From Hydractinia symbiolongicarpus (Eukaryota; Cnidaria; Hydrozoa; Anthoathecata; Hydractiniidae), in assembly GCF_029227915.1 (NCBI RefSeq), contig NC_079881.1, positions 16,529,501 through 16,593,500 of the forward strand: a stretch of 64,000 nucleotides of DNA. Reading direction: 5' to 3'. The notes under the pieces were generated by a model that searched no databases, was not told the DNA's origin, and worked only from the letters and a program-made list of their open reading frames with translations. Position 1 is the first letter of the stretch. Each line of letters starts with the position of its first letter. Both the position numbers and the translations under genes were made by a program. Below are positions 1 to 13,480 of the stretch, one piece after another.

Positions 1-1972
1 TTCTCTTTTATGCAATTTCAGTGGGTTGAAACATGCTGAGCGTGGCGCCTAAACTTTATATCTGCAAAGTAATTGAAACACAGAACATTTCCAGACCTGA
101 AAAGAAATTAACTTTCTTAATGTTTTAAAGAATAAAGGACAACTTTCTGTTTATCTAACTTTATTTTTAATGCAAAGGGGAAGGGAAATAATAAAAACAC
201 AAACTTACCTAAGAACAGGTTTCCCAGTAGTCTAGTTCGATAAAAATAACTTTTATAATGTACAACAGCAGAAGCTTTCTCTTTCGTCGTAAGCTGTGTA
301 AAGTTTCTGCACACTCCATCACGGGTGATATGTTAAGGAGCTATGTCAAAAGGGGTGGTTTCTACATGCTCATTTAAAAAAACAATTCGCAAGACGTTTA
401 TCTTGTAAATAAATCTAATGACATTGTCAGCCCTTATTTTTTACGGCTTTAGCCGGTAGAAATTTAAAATGGGATCCTTTTTTGTCGCCGTTTTTACCGC
501 CGAGACTAGTGAAGCACGGAAGGGTACCAATCTAGTATAGCGGTACGGGAATTATTAGTTTCTAAAGTGTTGATAACAGAACTACCCTGTTAAACCGTAC
601 AAAAAGTACAAATCATTTTGCATTATTATTTTATGTTCAGTTGGTTTCACCAAGCTACAACAGACGTTTGTTATCTTTTTTGTGATTTGGAATTTTATGA
701 AGTTAGATTTTTAGTTGCTCACAAGGGAGTTCCAACAGGCTAAAATTTGTTTTAGAAAACGAAATAAATCAAAAATAATTGCTTTTATTGATTTCTACGT
801 TTCATTTAAGTTTTATAAAATCGGTGTTTACACACTTTTTCTTTTTTCTTTTTTTTTGTCTTTTGAAAATAAATGCCAGTTGAAAAAAATTAACTATTGA
901 TAATGCAAGCACTTTTTTCGGAGCACTTAAGTAAATACTCCTCCGTAGGGGAGCTGATTTATTTTTGCTTCAAATGACGCGTCAATAAGAGCTTTTACTT
1001 TCGTTAAGATTTATTGAGATAAAAATCATAGCATGATAATACTTTGTTTGTTGTCTGAAAAGGGTAAACAAAAGTTTGTGGCGAGACTAACTTTTTTATA
1101 TGTCTACGATATCAAATCTAGGGAATTAGTTGCTACGGAGACTGAAGACAACATCTTAATGAAGCATTAATTTAGACGCCAGCAGCGATTTAGCGAGAAA
1201 TGTTTTTATACCTCTCATCTTATTTTTTACCTGAAACATCATTGAAAGAGACAAAACATAATCTCTTTGTTGCATTCAGACGTTCTTAAATAACGTAGGA
1301 TACGTTTATGATCAAAACCATAAACAACATTGAGGCAGAATATGTCAAAATTTAAGTCTTAAAAAATGCCCAAGTGAAGCTGTTGTTGGTCGATAGGAGA
1401 GAGAAAGGGAGAAAAACGATTATTTGTATAAAATTCACCATATATTAGAATTCTTCCTACCATAAAATTGCTTGGATAAAATAACAGATAAACAAATTGT
1501 GACAAAATTGAATTATAAAATGCCACGGGATTAAAAGGTGATACACTACATACATTGACGTTAACAGAAAAATACTGTCATTTAAGGTTGAATCAAATCA
1601 CAAGGAAAGTCTAAGTTCACCGCGAAAGTTAATAACTGTAAATGTCGTGTAGCTATGAGCGCATAAAATAGCTTGTAGGCCATGTTGTCTTAATTTACTT
1701 TCAGCGAGATTGTAGATGCATTCCTGATGTGGAGATATGCTTTGAAAGATTAAATCTCAAAATTTCATGTTTGCATTACAAATATTCAATTTCGTTATCT
1801 TAAATAGAAAGTAAGAATTAAAAGTTTTAATCGCTGTAACGAAAGTTAGTCCTATCAAAACACTGTTTTATAATACTCAAATATTACATAAACATTTAAT
1901 AATTTTAGAATATTTTCAACGAATTTACGAAGAGAATGTTTTAAAGTTTCTTGTTCACTTAAAGTGTTATAC
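1..1972. other. Non-coding stretch, nothing recognised
   Basis: AT-rich sequence with many short frames full of stops. No frame has residue composition, splice sites or motifs I recognise. It lies downstream of the minus-strand receptor-like gene and may include its 3' flank. Confidence 0.5.
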
Positions 1973-4437
1973 TCATTCTTGTTTAAGTCCAGTGCATCTT
2001 CTAATGATAAAAACAATCATTCTGACAAAAACAGCAACAACAAAAACACCAATAATTAACAATGGTGTTGTTAAAATGATATGTTGAGACCAAACACAAA
2101 CTTTTGTGATTTCATTGATGCCAGGGACACTTGATTGATCATTCATGTAAAGGAAAGCAAAAAACAAGTTTTCCATATTGATTATTGATAATATCAAGAG
2201 AGAAATGGTTTCCAAATGGTTCAAAAACTTCTCACGGTATGGTAACACGTATAGATGATGAACCAGGTATAATGATAACAAAGGCAACGTCAACAGCATT
2301 CTGGCAACTGGATTTACTATAAAATTGCAAATGACTGCTAACAATAATCGCCGAATAATTATTACTGACTCCCAATTTAATGCTTTTAAGGAATTCCCTT
2401 TAAATGGACCTGTGAACAATTCGGACACGCTTTCTATTACCATAAATTCATTTCTGCTAACATTCAACGTGGTTGTGCGATGAACACTGTAAAAGTAGTA
2501 ATAAAATGATAAAGGTGGAAAAGCTAAGGAAAAGTAAAAACCTTTTAGGTTCAACTTTCTCCTTTGCAGCATTTTAATTGAAAGGTAAACACAAATTCCA
2601 AATGGTAAAATCCATACCAATGTGATGATAAAAATGCAATATTGCCACACAACATCACCTTTGATAAACAAGTGTTTCTGGTTGTTTATCTCGACGCAAT
2701 GGAGCAAGGTGAAACATAATGTGGTCACACTGGTATAACCAAGTAACGCGACTTGTATGAAGCAGTTGCGTATTTTGTCCGCGACACGACATTCACTAAA
2801 ATGTTCAAAACATTTCAATTTTATCTTTTTTTTTATTAGGCGAATAATGGTAATAATGCCAACAGAAACAACGAGAATAAGCAAAAGCATAAACACGTTG
2901 CTTGATTTGATCACTTGTTTAGAAACTGCATCAAGATTCTCCATGAAGCAGATTTTTGATAGGTGAAATTGAATCAATTGAAGATTAAAAATGTTCGAGA
3001 TCGTGTCTTTAAGTTGATGCAAAAAACCGTAACTAGCTTTTTCTGTGGCTGGTATATGCAACAAAACTTCCATTTGGTAGAAAAAAAACACAATCGTCTT
3101 AATACCAGAAGCAATGTATTTAGTTTCACGACCACTGCCTTGTTTCTCTGTTGCAGCCATTATAAGATTCACATTTATGTGAATCTTATAATGGCTGCAC
3201 GCACAAAATCCCTTCTCTGTCTCTGTTGCAGCCATTATAAGATTTACATTTATGTGAACAACAGTAATGGGAAGGGCAAGGTAGAAATTGTATCTGATTA
3301 TCTCTACGAGCATATCCCCAAAAATTTCCTCGACTTTGAATTTTGTATTCACATCTACCACCAGGAGGGCATTTCGTGCATGAAAATTGTGATAATACCT
3401 TTATCCATGCTGTACATTCCTCTTGGACATCGGCGACATTGCAAAATAATAAGTTTTTTTGATGAAACTGCCATATCAACATCATAATGTTTGGGGCAAG
3501 ATATAAATACATTTTCAAATGTTTGTCTTATCTTTTTTCTATCCTCTTCAAAATTAAAAATTTCAATTACAGGCGAGTCTACAAACGAGCCGTTAATTAA
3601 GAGCGACACGTTTATTAAAATTGTTTTTATGCTGGTCCGAATGATTGTTCCCGTGGTTAACTCAGCCGTTGATGTTAAGTGAAATTGGCAGTTCTTTATG
3701 TGTAGTGGGTATGGCCAGGTGTTATATTTTCCAGAGTATACGGATCCACCAGCAACAGTAGCAACGTTGTTGTAAAATACAGACTGTTTTATGACTGTTT
3801 CGTAACCGTAGCTATATATAGCTCCCCCTAAATCAGCGTTGTTAAAAGAGAAACTACATTGCTTGATAATGGAAAGGCTTTGTTGACTTCGTATCGCACC
3901 TCCTCGAGAACTATTATTATTTGTAAAATTACACTGTGTCATTTCAGCCCTTTTGACATTTAGTATAACAATTGCAGACCTTTGATAATTCGAAAAAATT
4001 GATTTATCAACAAAGACGTCTAAACACTTGTACACCAAAAGTCCCCACTTTAATTGAGCTAAGTTACTTTTAAAAAAATTAGTATTTGCGACATTAACCG
4101 TTGAAATGCATTTCCTTTCAAATTTCAAAACAGGACCCGTCCATGTAGAAATATGAGAATTCGTAATATTCACAATGCCTTTTCTTTTAATTCCTGCGAT
4201 GTAAAAGGCTTTCGTCTTCTCTCCCCGGAGAACACACCTGTCTATGACGACAATAATTTCTCTCGCACAACAAATCGTCAGAAGCATCGAATTGTTAAAA
4301 TTACTGTACGATACATGAATGACAACCCTATCTAGCCTTCTATCTGTTTTATTTCGATGTAACACAGCCGTTGATGTGTCTGTAAAACTGCAGTTAACAA
4401 TGGTTACATCGCGGATAAATCCACGGGTCGCACGTTT
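1973..4437 (-). pseudogene. Beta-helix / Cys-rich / multi-TM receptor-like protein, frame-broken
   Basis: Three consecutive pieces of one membrane protein lie in three frames. Piece 1 (about 4434 to 3390) is a right-handed parallel beta-helix with recurring C-x-F and GGAIYS-type turns (NCSFTD, QCNFTNNN, QCSFSFNNADLGGAI). It is open upstream to a TAA near 4436, so the N-terminus and signal peptide are missing. Piece 2 (about 3400 to 3190) is Cys-rich (CTKCPPGGRCEY, NFWGY, CPSHYCC, NGCNR, GILC). Piece 3 (about 3120 to 1973) starts with a GIKTIVFFFYQ-like segment, then has about seven hydrophobic helices and ends RRCTGLKQE. The order matches a membrane protein family I associate with cnidarians and sponges, which has no known function. 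Piece 1 shifts frame after MDKG near 3395 with no intron in between, and pieces 2 and 3 are split by a short inverted duplication (3142-3258). Most likely a pseudogene; sequencing error or unusual splicing is possible. Confidence 0.6.
3142..3258. repeat. Short direct and inverted duplication inside the receptor-like gene
   Basis: Positions 3152-3174 and 3177-3199 form a perfect 23-bp inverted repeat with a 2-base spacer. A third, nearly identical copy in direct orientation sits at about 3218-3258. The repeated unit is itself coding sequence of the surrounding gene (the KSYNGCNR segment), so this is a local duplication, not a mobile element. It introduces a stop after GILC. Confidence 0.85.
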
Positions 4438-6098
4438 TTATTTACCGCATTTCATGTGTCTCGCTGCTTGAGGTACCATTTAAACCGTGGAAAAATCTAC
4501 CGGTTAAAATCCACGGTGTCCGTTGCACAACAATTTTTTGCGGACATACAGACAAAATACGACTATTCTTATAGAGATATTAGCATAACACAACGTCATA
4601 AGCACCAACAGGTGCGTCTCTTTTAATATTTTTCCTCGACAAATTAATTACAAAAAATTTTTGTATTGACGATAGAATCCACCCTTGATAATTGTCGCCC
4701 ACCGAAAAACTTCCACCCATGAATAAGTCCCTGTATAACTACCACCAAGAACTATACTGCCACTGCAAACAAAAAAACTTATTTGCACGATAAATTAACG
4801 AGAAAAAAGGAAACACTAATATTTATAAATTCTTTCTTCGGGAACCATGTTTGCAGAAACGTTGCGCATACACAAAGTGTGGGTGTTATTCATAAGGAGA
4901 CTACCTATATGACCATGGAAAGAATCCACTGTATTTCTTATATAAACCAAGTAACACATACACGTGCTTCAAAAAAAACATGATTTTAAGAACCCTTACA
5001 GTGCAAACTCTGTAAAGCGGACATCTTTTCGACCTCGTGTGAACATTTCGGTTAAATTAAAGAGTGATTTGTTGACATTATTTTTCCACAACAGCTATAT
5101 GTTTATTTAGAATATTAGTTATTTTCTTTTGTATTTATTCAATGGAATTTTCTTGACCCTTCAAGCAATAATTAGAAAAAGTACTTATAAGGCGTAAACC
5201 TTCCTTAGTGAACCTTTTACCAGCTACTCTCTTTCCAAAGTGGACATCTCGCTAGTGGACAAGGTTGTTTGTCCTTTAAGTGCAAGCGTTGGAGCGGATT
5301 TCACTGTATAATTACTTAGATATACGACTTTTAATTTGTTTGCTTAGTACCACCCTGATGTACAGCTTTGATCTGCATATCTTTATAATTTATGTAAAGA
5401 ATGAGATTACCCACAATTACTAGCCGAAAGAAGTATCATTATATGTCAATCGTGCTACGTTTCATATCATTGTGTTTTAGCCCTAATTATATTGCGCTTA
5501 GCATGTTTTTAACGTAAAAGAATTTGTTTAAACCGTTGTGGTAGCACCCCAATGTTCATTTGAAACAAAAAATAGGTTTTTCTTCTTCAATAACAGAATG
5601 CATGTTAATATTTGCAACAAGCTTCTCGCATTTAGCTACCAGTTTTACAATCCGACGAAATGACTGCTTGTTAACCAGACAATCCAGTTAAATGCGCATA
5701 GCAAATTCGATTAAATTTCAATAAATAATAGGCTAAATGACTTGATTGTAGATTTGAAACATTTTGAAAGGGTATGGACAAGCTTTTCCCAGACTAAGTT
5801 CGTATCGTTACTACTCTCCTGCCTTCCCCTATGAAAAAAAGAGACAGCCGAAGCTGGGAACAAAGTTGACGCATTCACATGTCTGCGATGCTGACATTTT
5901 GCGGAGAACAAATAAACATTTATTACGCACAAACACGTTTTTCGGGGAGGAAGTGGTTTATTATAACAAGGTAGCAGTATATGTGAAAGTATCAATTGAT
6001 AAAGACATTAAACACTAAATTAAAAGTTGCATAATTTAATATTATATAATCAAGTTTCTGTGCTACAACGCAAAAAATGTTTTGTTTCAAATATATGT
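4438..6098. other. Intergenic, no gene seen
   Basis: No convincing coding sequence. At about 4484-4521 there is a short foldback whose arms read CCGTGGA and TCCACGG. Related sequences (AGCCCGTGGAAAA..TCCAC) recur at 51422 and 58251. Confidence 0.5.
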
Positions 6099-9000
6099 TT
6101 ACATGTCTTCCATCACGTCTTCCATACCGTCTTCTGTTTCTTCCTCATCACCAGCATCACCATGGTAACGTTGATTATCCTCATCCTCTTCTTCAAAAGA
6201 ATCAACATCAATATCATTCTGTAGCTTGTTGTAAGGATATGGCTTTGCATCTTTCCATTTATTTAGATCTATTCCAGGAATAGAATCGCAAACTACTCGT
6301 TTTTCACCACTGTTAAATGATTTAAATGCATTTCTTTGTAGTGAGACTACTCCTTTTAGGTTATCACAGAGAACCTTGGATAAAGACACTTTCTTGATTT
6401 CTTCCAATTGAAGCTTGGTAAAGACACCGGGATTTAAATAAAAGAATCGATCGCCTGATCTTAATCGTTCGAATTGATCTTTAATGATGCAATGAAAAGT
6501 TTCACCAAGCTTCCGGCCAGGTAATGGTATCTCGCTTATACCTGCAGCATAGAGATCAATATTGTTTGGGTTTTTGTAAAGCTTTCTTAAATGAGTTAGT
6601 GCACTTGGACGAATGATTCCATGCAGGTCAGAAAATGTTTTTAATGATTTCAAGCCGCATCGTCTTCTCCATTGGCCATACGTTGGTACACCATGGTCTC
6701 TACCTCTTTGGATGTTGATGGCGGTCAGATCTCGATATCCGCTACTACCTGGAGGAACAAACAATCGTCTCGCTATATTAAAAGCGAATTTAGTATCAAC
6801 GTCTTGTGATTGGTTAGCCAGGAGTCCAAACATGGTAGGTTCAATGCCGTCGTTTCGTATTGTTGCAATGTTTCTAAAAGTTTTCCGAATCGGTAAATCA
6901 GGTTTGATTTTATCGAAGTTGTTGTTTAATTGTGCCCAGGTATTTGGTATCAAGCTATGTCCAAATCGAAATGCTGCAGCGGAAAAACCATTTGAAATGC
7001 TTGGATCAAGGTTCCAATCGTACCGTTTATACGGTCCCAATGTTACAAGAAATGGTAAAAATTCTTCGTACGTTATATGCTGCAACATGGCACCGACTAT
7101 TTTTCTTGTCGTCTCAAAAAGCTCCTCCCCTTCCCAATACGGATTAAGTTTGCGTAGCTTCTTCACTATTCTGTTATGTTCCCTAACCCATAATGTATGC
7201 ATTGCGTTCAGGGCAATATTTTCGTCAGATCTCCCTTCTCCAGCCAAGGAGCATCCTGCGGGGAGTTTGCAATTCTCACTCCTTAATGGAAGCAAGCCGT
7301 TAGGTAATAACTTCATTTCTCCAGTACCTAAGAGTATAAACAAACATAATGCGGATCAAAAAAATCCTGTCCCCTTAGTTATATCCTAAAAAGAAGTTCC
7401 CAATCGTTTTTTAAAAACTTTAACCAAATATTTTTGCAAAAAATCTTTACCTATTCTTCTCGAATTCTTTAATTTGCTTTAGAATTTGCTCATATATAAA
7501 TACCTGAATCAACAAAGTGACAGAAAATATCCTTACCATCATATTTTCTTATCCTGTCATTCACAGCTTGTTTGCTTCCGTATACATTAGATGCGTCAAT
7601 ATATGATGAAATAATGTTAATGAATTCACGTCCTTTGCTGCCACATACTGTCACAGATCGACCCAATACAGTACATGTTGGGCTACTGTGACTAAACTTT
7701 ATTGGAAAGCATGGATATTTGAATGCTTTGTGTGCATCTGCGCAACTATAAAAAACAAAAACAAAAATGGATAAGTATCATAGTAGGCACATAAACTTAT
7801 TCCTACCACTTACTAACGTTCCCAATCAAAGTTTCACTTTGTATAAGAGATTGTTTTTATTCACGATCTGTATAATTCCTCAAAAATTTAGAATTTAATT
7901 GACTCCCTGCTCTCATTTAGTTCAAGCGAAACTCCAAAAAGTTTCCTTTCACTATTGGCATCAAAAGTTACTTAATCAAGACTTGAATTTATATTCCCAT
8001 TCGAAACAGAAGTATAAATGTGAAAAATAACAACAATAGCAACAACAAAAAGCATAGCTACATACTTGGGTATATGACACTCTGCATGTGGTGTAAGTGA
8101 CATGTCATGGTCCATAAACTGCCCAAATGTCATAAACATCACAGATGTTCCTTTCTTTGTGTGTTGAGTGTTCTTAGTGATGGGTTTAAACAAGGTTCTT
8201 GCAACTTTGTTTGCTAGTGGGATATGTGAACTGGAGGCAGTTCCAGGAAATCCTCTTGGATAGTCAGTGGATGAATTTACGAACATGGAACCTAAAGAAT
8301 TGCAAGAAAATAACATGATCAATTTCCATTGAAATAAAGATTGCAGCGTTTTCTAAATTTCTATTTGCCGCCAAAAAAATTTTCGTCTGCAAACGCTTGG
8401 ATGTTGACTTGACTCAACTTCTAAAGTCATAAAAAAATTGCAATGCGCATGTGTAAGTAATAAATGCTTGGAGTTTTGTCCAAGAACACTCGAATGAAAA
8501 TCCACATTAAAGTTGCTTGGACCAGTTTTCATTTTAATTTTTCGTGACAATGTAAACAAGCAAAACTGACTCTAAGGGTTTATTTCTGCCAGTTTCGCTT
8601 TACTGTAAATAAATAGTGTTTATTTCTAACGATGTATACATCTTTTTCCTTTGCGTTTGAATCATACAGTTAACGTGCGGTATCGCAACCACAAAAGAGG
8701 AAAACGTCAGTATAGTATGATATCGAGAAATTGGTTTAACATTTTAACTAAAGGAGCACTGAGTGTGAATACAGAATGTTAAGAACCGTTCAGTTGGACG
8801 AAGTGTCTACCAAACACCACGTTCGAATGGTTGAATTGGCATTTCCAATTTTCCAGTTTCTCTGTTAACCTGTAGAGGTTGACCTTTAAAATATATTTTT
8901 GAGCTGTGATTGGTGGCTGAGGAGAAAACCTAGGTGGTTCATTTTTGGCAACGTTGGGTAACCCAATTCATTCTAAAACAAGGGAGTACTTCTTATAACA

Positions 9001-10122
9001 GCGTAGTTCTAAGGAGTTAAAGTGTTCTAATTGTGGGGTTGTTTTTGCTGATTTTGCAGATATATATTTAGGCTGGCAAAGAACCAATAACAGATAAATT
9101 TCTGTGTCCGTAAAAGTAAAAATACAATTACCCTGAAAGTCTTAATAATTTTAATAATATTAATTTTAATTTAAAAGCGAATGACCAATGACATACAAAA
9201 TATTTTTAGATTTCTAAGTATCTAAATTTGTCCCTTAATTGTCAAAGAAGTTAATTAAAAGGTCAAATCAACGGAAAAAAATAATTTCCTTACGTCTCCT
9301 TTCCTTACGTCTCCTTTTGATATCATTCTTAATGTAAAGGTTAAACGAGTTTCTTAATTTATCTGCATAAATTACAGGTTTTAAAATGACAAAAGCATAT
9401 TGTCTTCGTGGAAGTATAGTGTCCCTGTTTGGCCACACAAGTTATAGAAACATAAATTTTTACGAAGTAACAAATTAAAGTTTTGCAACACATTTGCTTT
9501 TGTTTTTTAATAACAAATTTAGACGACGTATACATGGCTAAATTATTTGAAAAACCAAATTAAAGAAGTAGGAACAAAACTTATAATAGGAAAAATTTCC
9601 TTAATCACAGGTATTGATACATACGTGTGAATCTACGGAGAGGTGTATCTGCAGCTCCATACGTGATATGATGTTTATTGTTGCACGAGCCATCTAATGT
9701 TCGATATTTAAGCGGCCAACATGTAGCATACTCCAATTTGTATCTACATTCCGATTCTGGTGTAATGTGGTGATCTGAGTAATTAAAAATAACAAGTTAA
9801 AAGTTAACACGGAAAAAATATATTTCGCTCAGGAGCATATCAAATATTGCACTTTTCGAATAACGAAGTCTTCAAACAGGGGTGTTGTAACTTAACAAAA
9901 AACTATACAGCTATAATTATAGCGGAGTACAATCAGTCGGATAGGTGACAGGCTTATAAGATGGATTGCGTCAAACACCTTTGAGCTGCCCTCACGTTTG
10001 CTATGTAAATGTTATAAAGAAAAGTGGGAGAGTGAATCAGAGGAAAACTTACATGAACGCCTATGATAATGCGAGGCTTCTGTTAACAACACCAAGCTAA
10101 ATAAAACAACAAACATTCTCAT
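6099..10122 (-). CDS. Secreted animal heme peroxidase (myeloperoxidase/peroxinectin type), five exons
   Basis: Exons at 10122-10053, 9774-9625, 8291-8066, 7745-7537 and 7327-6099 splice at GT..AG borders in consistent phase, giving 1884 nt: 627 codons plus stop. The N-terminus MRMFVVLFSLVLLTEAS is a signal peptide. Exon 2 has the family's N-terminal motif YRTLDGSCNN and GAADTPLRRF. Exon 3 carries the distal histidine in GQFMDHDM, where the following Asp is the usual calcium ligand. Exon 4 has IDASNVYGS. Exon 5 has the WVREHNR segment with the catalytic Arg and heme-linked Glu, the proximal histidine in RFGHSLIPN, and NIQRGRDHG. The enzyme should oxidise halides or phenolic substrates with hydrogen peroxide outside the cell or in granules. 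No Ig, LRR or TM module is present, so it is not peroxidasin, thyroid peroxidase or Duox. The last 35 or so residues are strongly acidic. Its exact substrate cannot be told from sequence. Confidence 0.93.
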
Positions 10123-10170
10123 CTTTTTTTCTTGATATTTCTTCAATAAGTGATATTCAAACTCAACGGT

Positions 10171-10183
10171 CCCCTTTTTATAG
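10171..10183 (-). promoter_or_regulatory. TATA box of the peroxidase gene
   Basis: On the minus strand CCTATAAAAAGGGG lies about 50-60 bases before the ATG at 10122, the right place for a core promoter with a short 5' UTR. Inferred from sequence and position only. Confidence 0.55.
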
Positions 10184-13100
10184 GAATATAAAAAATACGT
10201 GTTACAAGTTTGCAGAGGTTAATGACAGCGGGTTCGGAATGCCCATATCCGTAACGGAAAAAATGATTTCCGAATAATTTATACTGTTTATATCCCTCCT
10301 TTGTTTCACTTAATTAGTGACCTCGAGGTTCGTTAATTAAAGTTAATTAACCATATTGTGGCGGCATTTCACCAATTATGAAAGAATGCAGTAATTGATG
10401 CGATGCCTAAAGGGATTTGGTATAAGTAACACACCTCGATATTGGCACATGGTTTTGTTATATAATAGACGTACTGAAGTAACACATGTGTATTTGTGTT
10501 TATTTCCTTCCAAGCCTCCTACACTTTTGTTTTTATCAGTAAATGTTTTAGCTTTAAGATGTCTATTTAATGCGGTTTTGTTTATACAAAATAAATTAGT
10601 TTCTACATGTTAGGGAAAATCGCTACTGCGTCATATCGACGTCATAGCTTCCCTGAACTTTAGCGAAACGATTTGCCTTCTTTTGTGTCCATCACAATGT
10701 TTATTCATCACATTCTACATACACAGCTACGTAGGTTTCAATTAAGATGATGTTCACAATAATTAAACATGGTTGTTACATGGTGTAACAAGCTGCTACG
10801 CTGTTTAAAAGAATGAAAACAACTAGCTTTTTTTGCATCACAAACTTCAGATATACAAGAGTTTAACGTTGGAGATGTAGAATATCACTACTGCAATATC
10901 TCTTCCATTGATAATTTGAATTAATTCTTTTCTGATCAGTAAAATAAGGGTTAATTAAAGTAAATGAAGTCAAATGTCTTATTCCTAAAACACGTAAAAA
11001 TAGACATTATATACTTTGTCTTTTAATAGATTATGGCTCCCGTTGTCAAAATATATTTATTTTCCCATCACAAATGTTGACGTGTGTGTAATTTCTTATA
11101 AAATTTATGGTTTAAGTTTCCTCTTATTTTTTTTTCTTCTCTTTTCGTTCTTTGCATTGGTCTTTGAATTAAACTCTTCGGTTATTTGGCAAGATCTCAA
11201 CTTGGCTTAATATTTTATTCCAAAGTGTTTTAACAAATGATCGAATTTAAAACTGATATATTGCATATCATTTTGTAAGAGAATAAATTTTTTCTATGAA
11301 AATAAGTGTTTCCATCGCTTTAAGTGTTTTTAAATAACGAATCAATTCGATAAACAAGATTCAGATGCAAGATACGAAACTCAAGTTAAGATTTGGAAAA
11401 TAAAAAGAACATGACTAAAAAAAAGTAAATAGCTATTTGACTGAAATAGAAATCAAAGTAAAGAAATAAACAAGAAACACCTTGCGTAGTGACAACCGCG
11501 TCTTAAATTTTCAAATAAAACGAGTTGAAAAAGTTCGTTGATCAAGTTAATAATTTATTGAAGAAAACAGTCCTATTTGATGTAAAAGATTATCAAAGAA
11601 TTTATCTAACTATTTCGTAGACTATAGAGATGTCAATTACTCTAAGGACGCTATAAGATTTAGGGACCTGCTCTGTTGACCATGAATGGATGCAGTTAAA
11701 AAACAAATTGATTCTAAATTTCTTACGAATGTAACTAAAACAGAACGTTTATCAGAATCTTCACTAAAGTCCTTGCATAAAACACAAGGTTACTTTTACG
11801 TAGTAACTAATTTCAATTAAAATTTGTATTCGTCTTCGCTAGCCGATTCTAACTGAACGCCTGCTGAATACCTACAAACGAACTCCGATCATCCTAAGAG
11901 GTTTTTAGTCTGAAACTTTCCGTTTAAACTTAAAAAGCATGTCCTGTGTAACACATTTTTAAGAACTGTGAAATAAAAAAAGGTTGGTATTGTCGGTTAT
12001 CTTTCTCCTGCCACACTAGCCCTATCTCTGACCCTAAAGCTGACCCTTGGGAAATGTAGGTTAATGGTAAGTACAAAAACATTTTCTTGATAAATTTGTA
12101 AAAGTACTTTTCCATGCTTCCGTGTGAAACTAAATATAAAGCCAAAAAAGGAACGAAATATCAAAATCCCCTATTTTACAACTTAGCTCTATCACGAAAG
12201 CGAAACACACTTTAGTGAACGAAATTTGTGTTTGACATTCTAATGAAAGGCTTTTAATTAATACGTTTCGTTATTACAATTGAATAATATGATGCTAATC
12301 ATTTCCTTACGACCTTTCGTTGGCGACCGCAAGTTTTCTATGCGTGCAAGTTGCAAAATTATTTATGTTAGTGAAATAGAGGGGAAAAATTGTTAAGTTT
12401 TGTTCAGGAGTAAGAAAGTTAAACTGAAACTACCTCAATTTGGTTTCGTTATTTTTTTTTTGTCATAATTATCAGAATAAGATTCTTCTTGTCTGCACAG
12501 TGAGCCTTACGTCTGACGGTGTATATTATATTATAGACTGGCCGCAACCTTGTGGAAAAATACCTGGGTCCGCCGGTCCATGGATTATTGCTTGTCGTAC
12601 GTCCGCCTTTTATAACGACCTGATTGAATTATCCTGTGGGGGGCGGGTCCGTGATAAAGTTGGGGTACAACCATTTGGAACAGAATACAGTTGTTATTAA
12701 AGATATTAGTCGTTAGCCCGCAAAAAAAATCGACAAGTTCACCAGTTGGCAAATCATTTTTTTCTGCGGATACCCAGAATGTGGCTGCGCGCTCCGCATT
12801 ATAACACTCAGCATATGGCTATTGAGGAAAAGAATAACTGTAAAACCCGCCGTTGAACGTCAGATTGAGCGTTTAAGTGCAGGTAACCCATGCAGTACAT
12901 GCAGGTGGAGTGCCTTAGAAATTGTATGTGTCACGGCATGTGAGCTTAGTGCATGCAAATGATGGCGCGCATTCGTGTGGAGTTCCTATAGTGGAAGCTT
13001 TTTTAGGTCTGGTCATTTGTCTTTTTCGCAACTTCAGTTTAAAAAAAACCCAGACATCCGCCTGTTGTTGTCCCCATCCAGCTAAATTAGTCAGAATTTT

Positions 13101-13480
13101 TTAACTTGTGTAACAAGTTTCCCTAAAAATTTCCGAAAGGTAATCTTGAGCAAGCAAACTGGTAAATATTACAGAGCCACAGTGAAGTATTAAACAAAGA
13201 TTTTACAGCTCTCTAAATATATTTAACCATAAAAATATCTGATAATTGTTTGATAGTTTGTAACAAAAAACTTTACTACTTTTCGACTACTTTTGTCTAC
13301 GTGATTGTCGGCTCACACCTTTTTCAATAAAAAACGTATCAGGACATTTTTGGGTTTAGTTTTTTTTAGAGTGCCGAAGTTGCGAAAAAATATGACATTC
13401 TTAATGATAAAATCTTTATCGTGATGTCCGCTTCCTGAAGTTAAAGTATAATGTTATTTTATACATTATTTTAAAGTAAA
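10184..13480. other. Intergenic, mostly unrecognised
   Basis: Short frames only. A GTTAGCCCGCAAAAA motif at 12712 resembles the AGCCCGTGG-type element ends seen elsewhere in the window. A GC-richer patch at 12530-13000 has no coding signature I recognise and may be an old mobile-element remnant. Confidence 0.4.

Noticed and set aside
6613-7389. 258-codon plus-strand frame
   Set aside because: It is antisense to peroxidase exon 5, whose motifs and splicing are clear.
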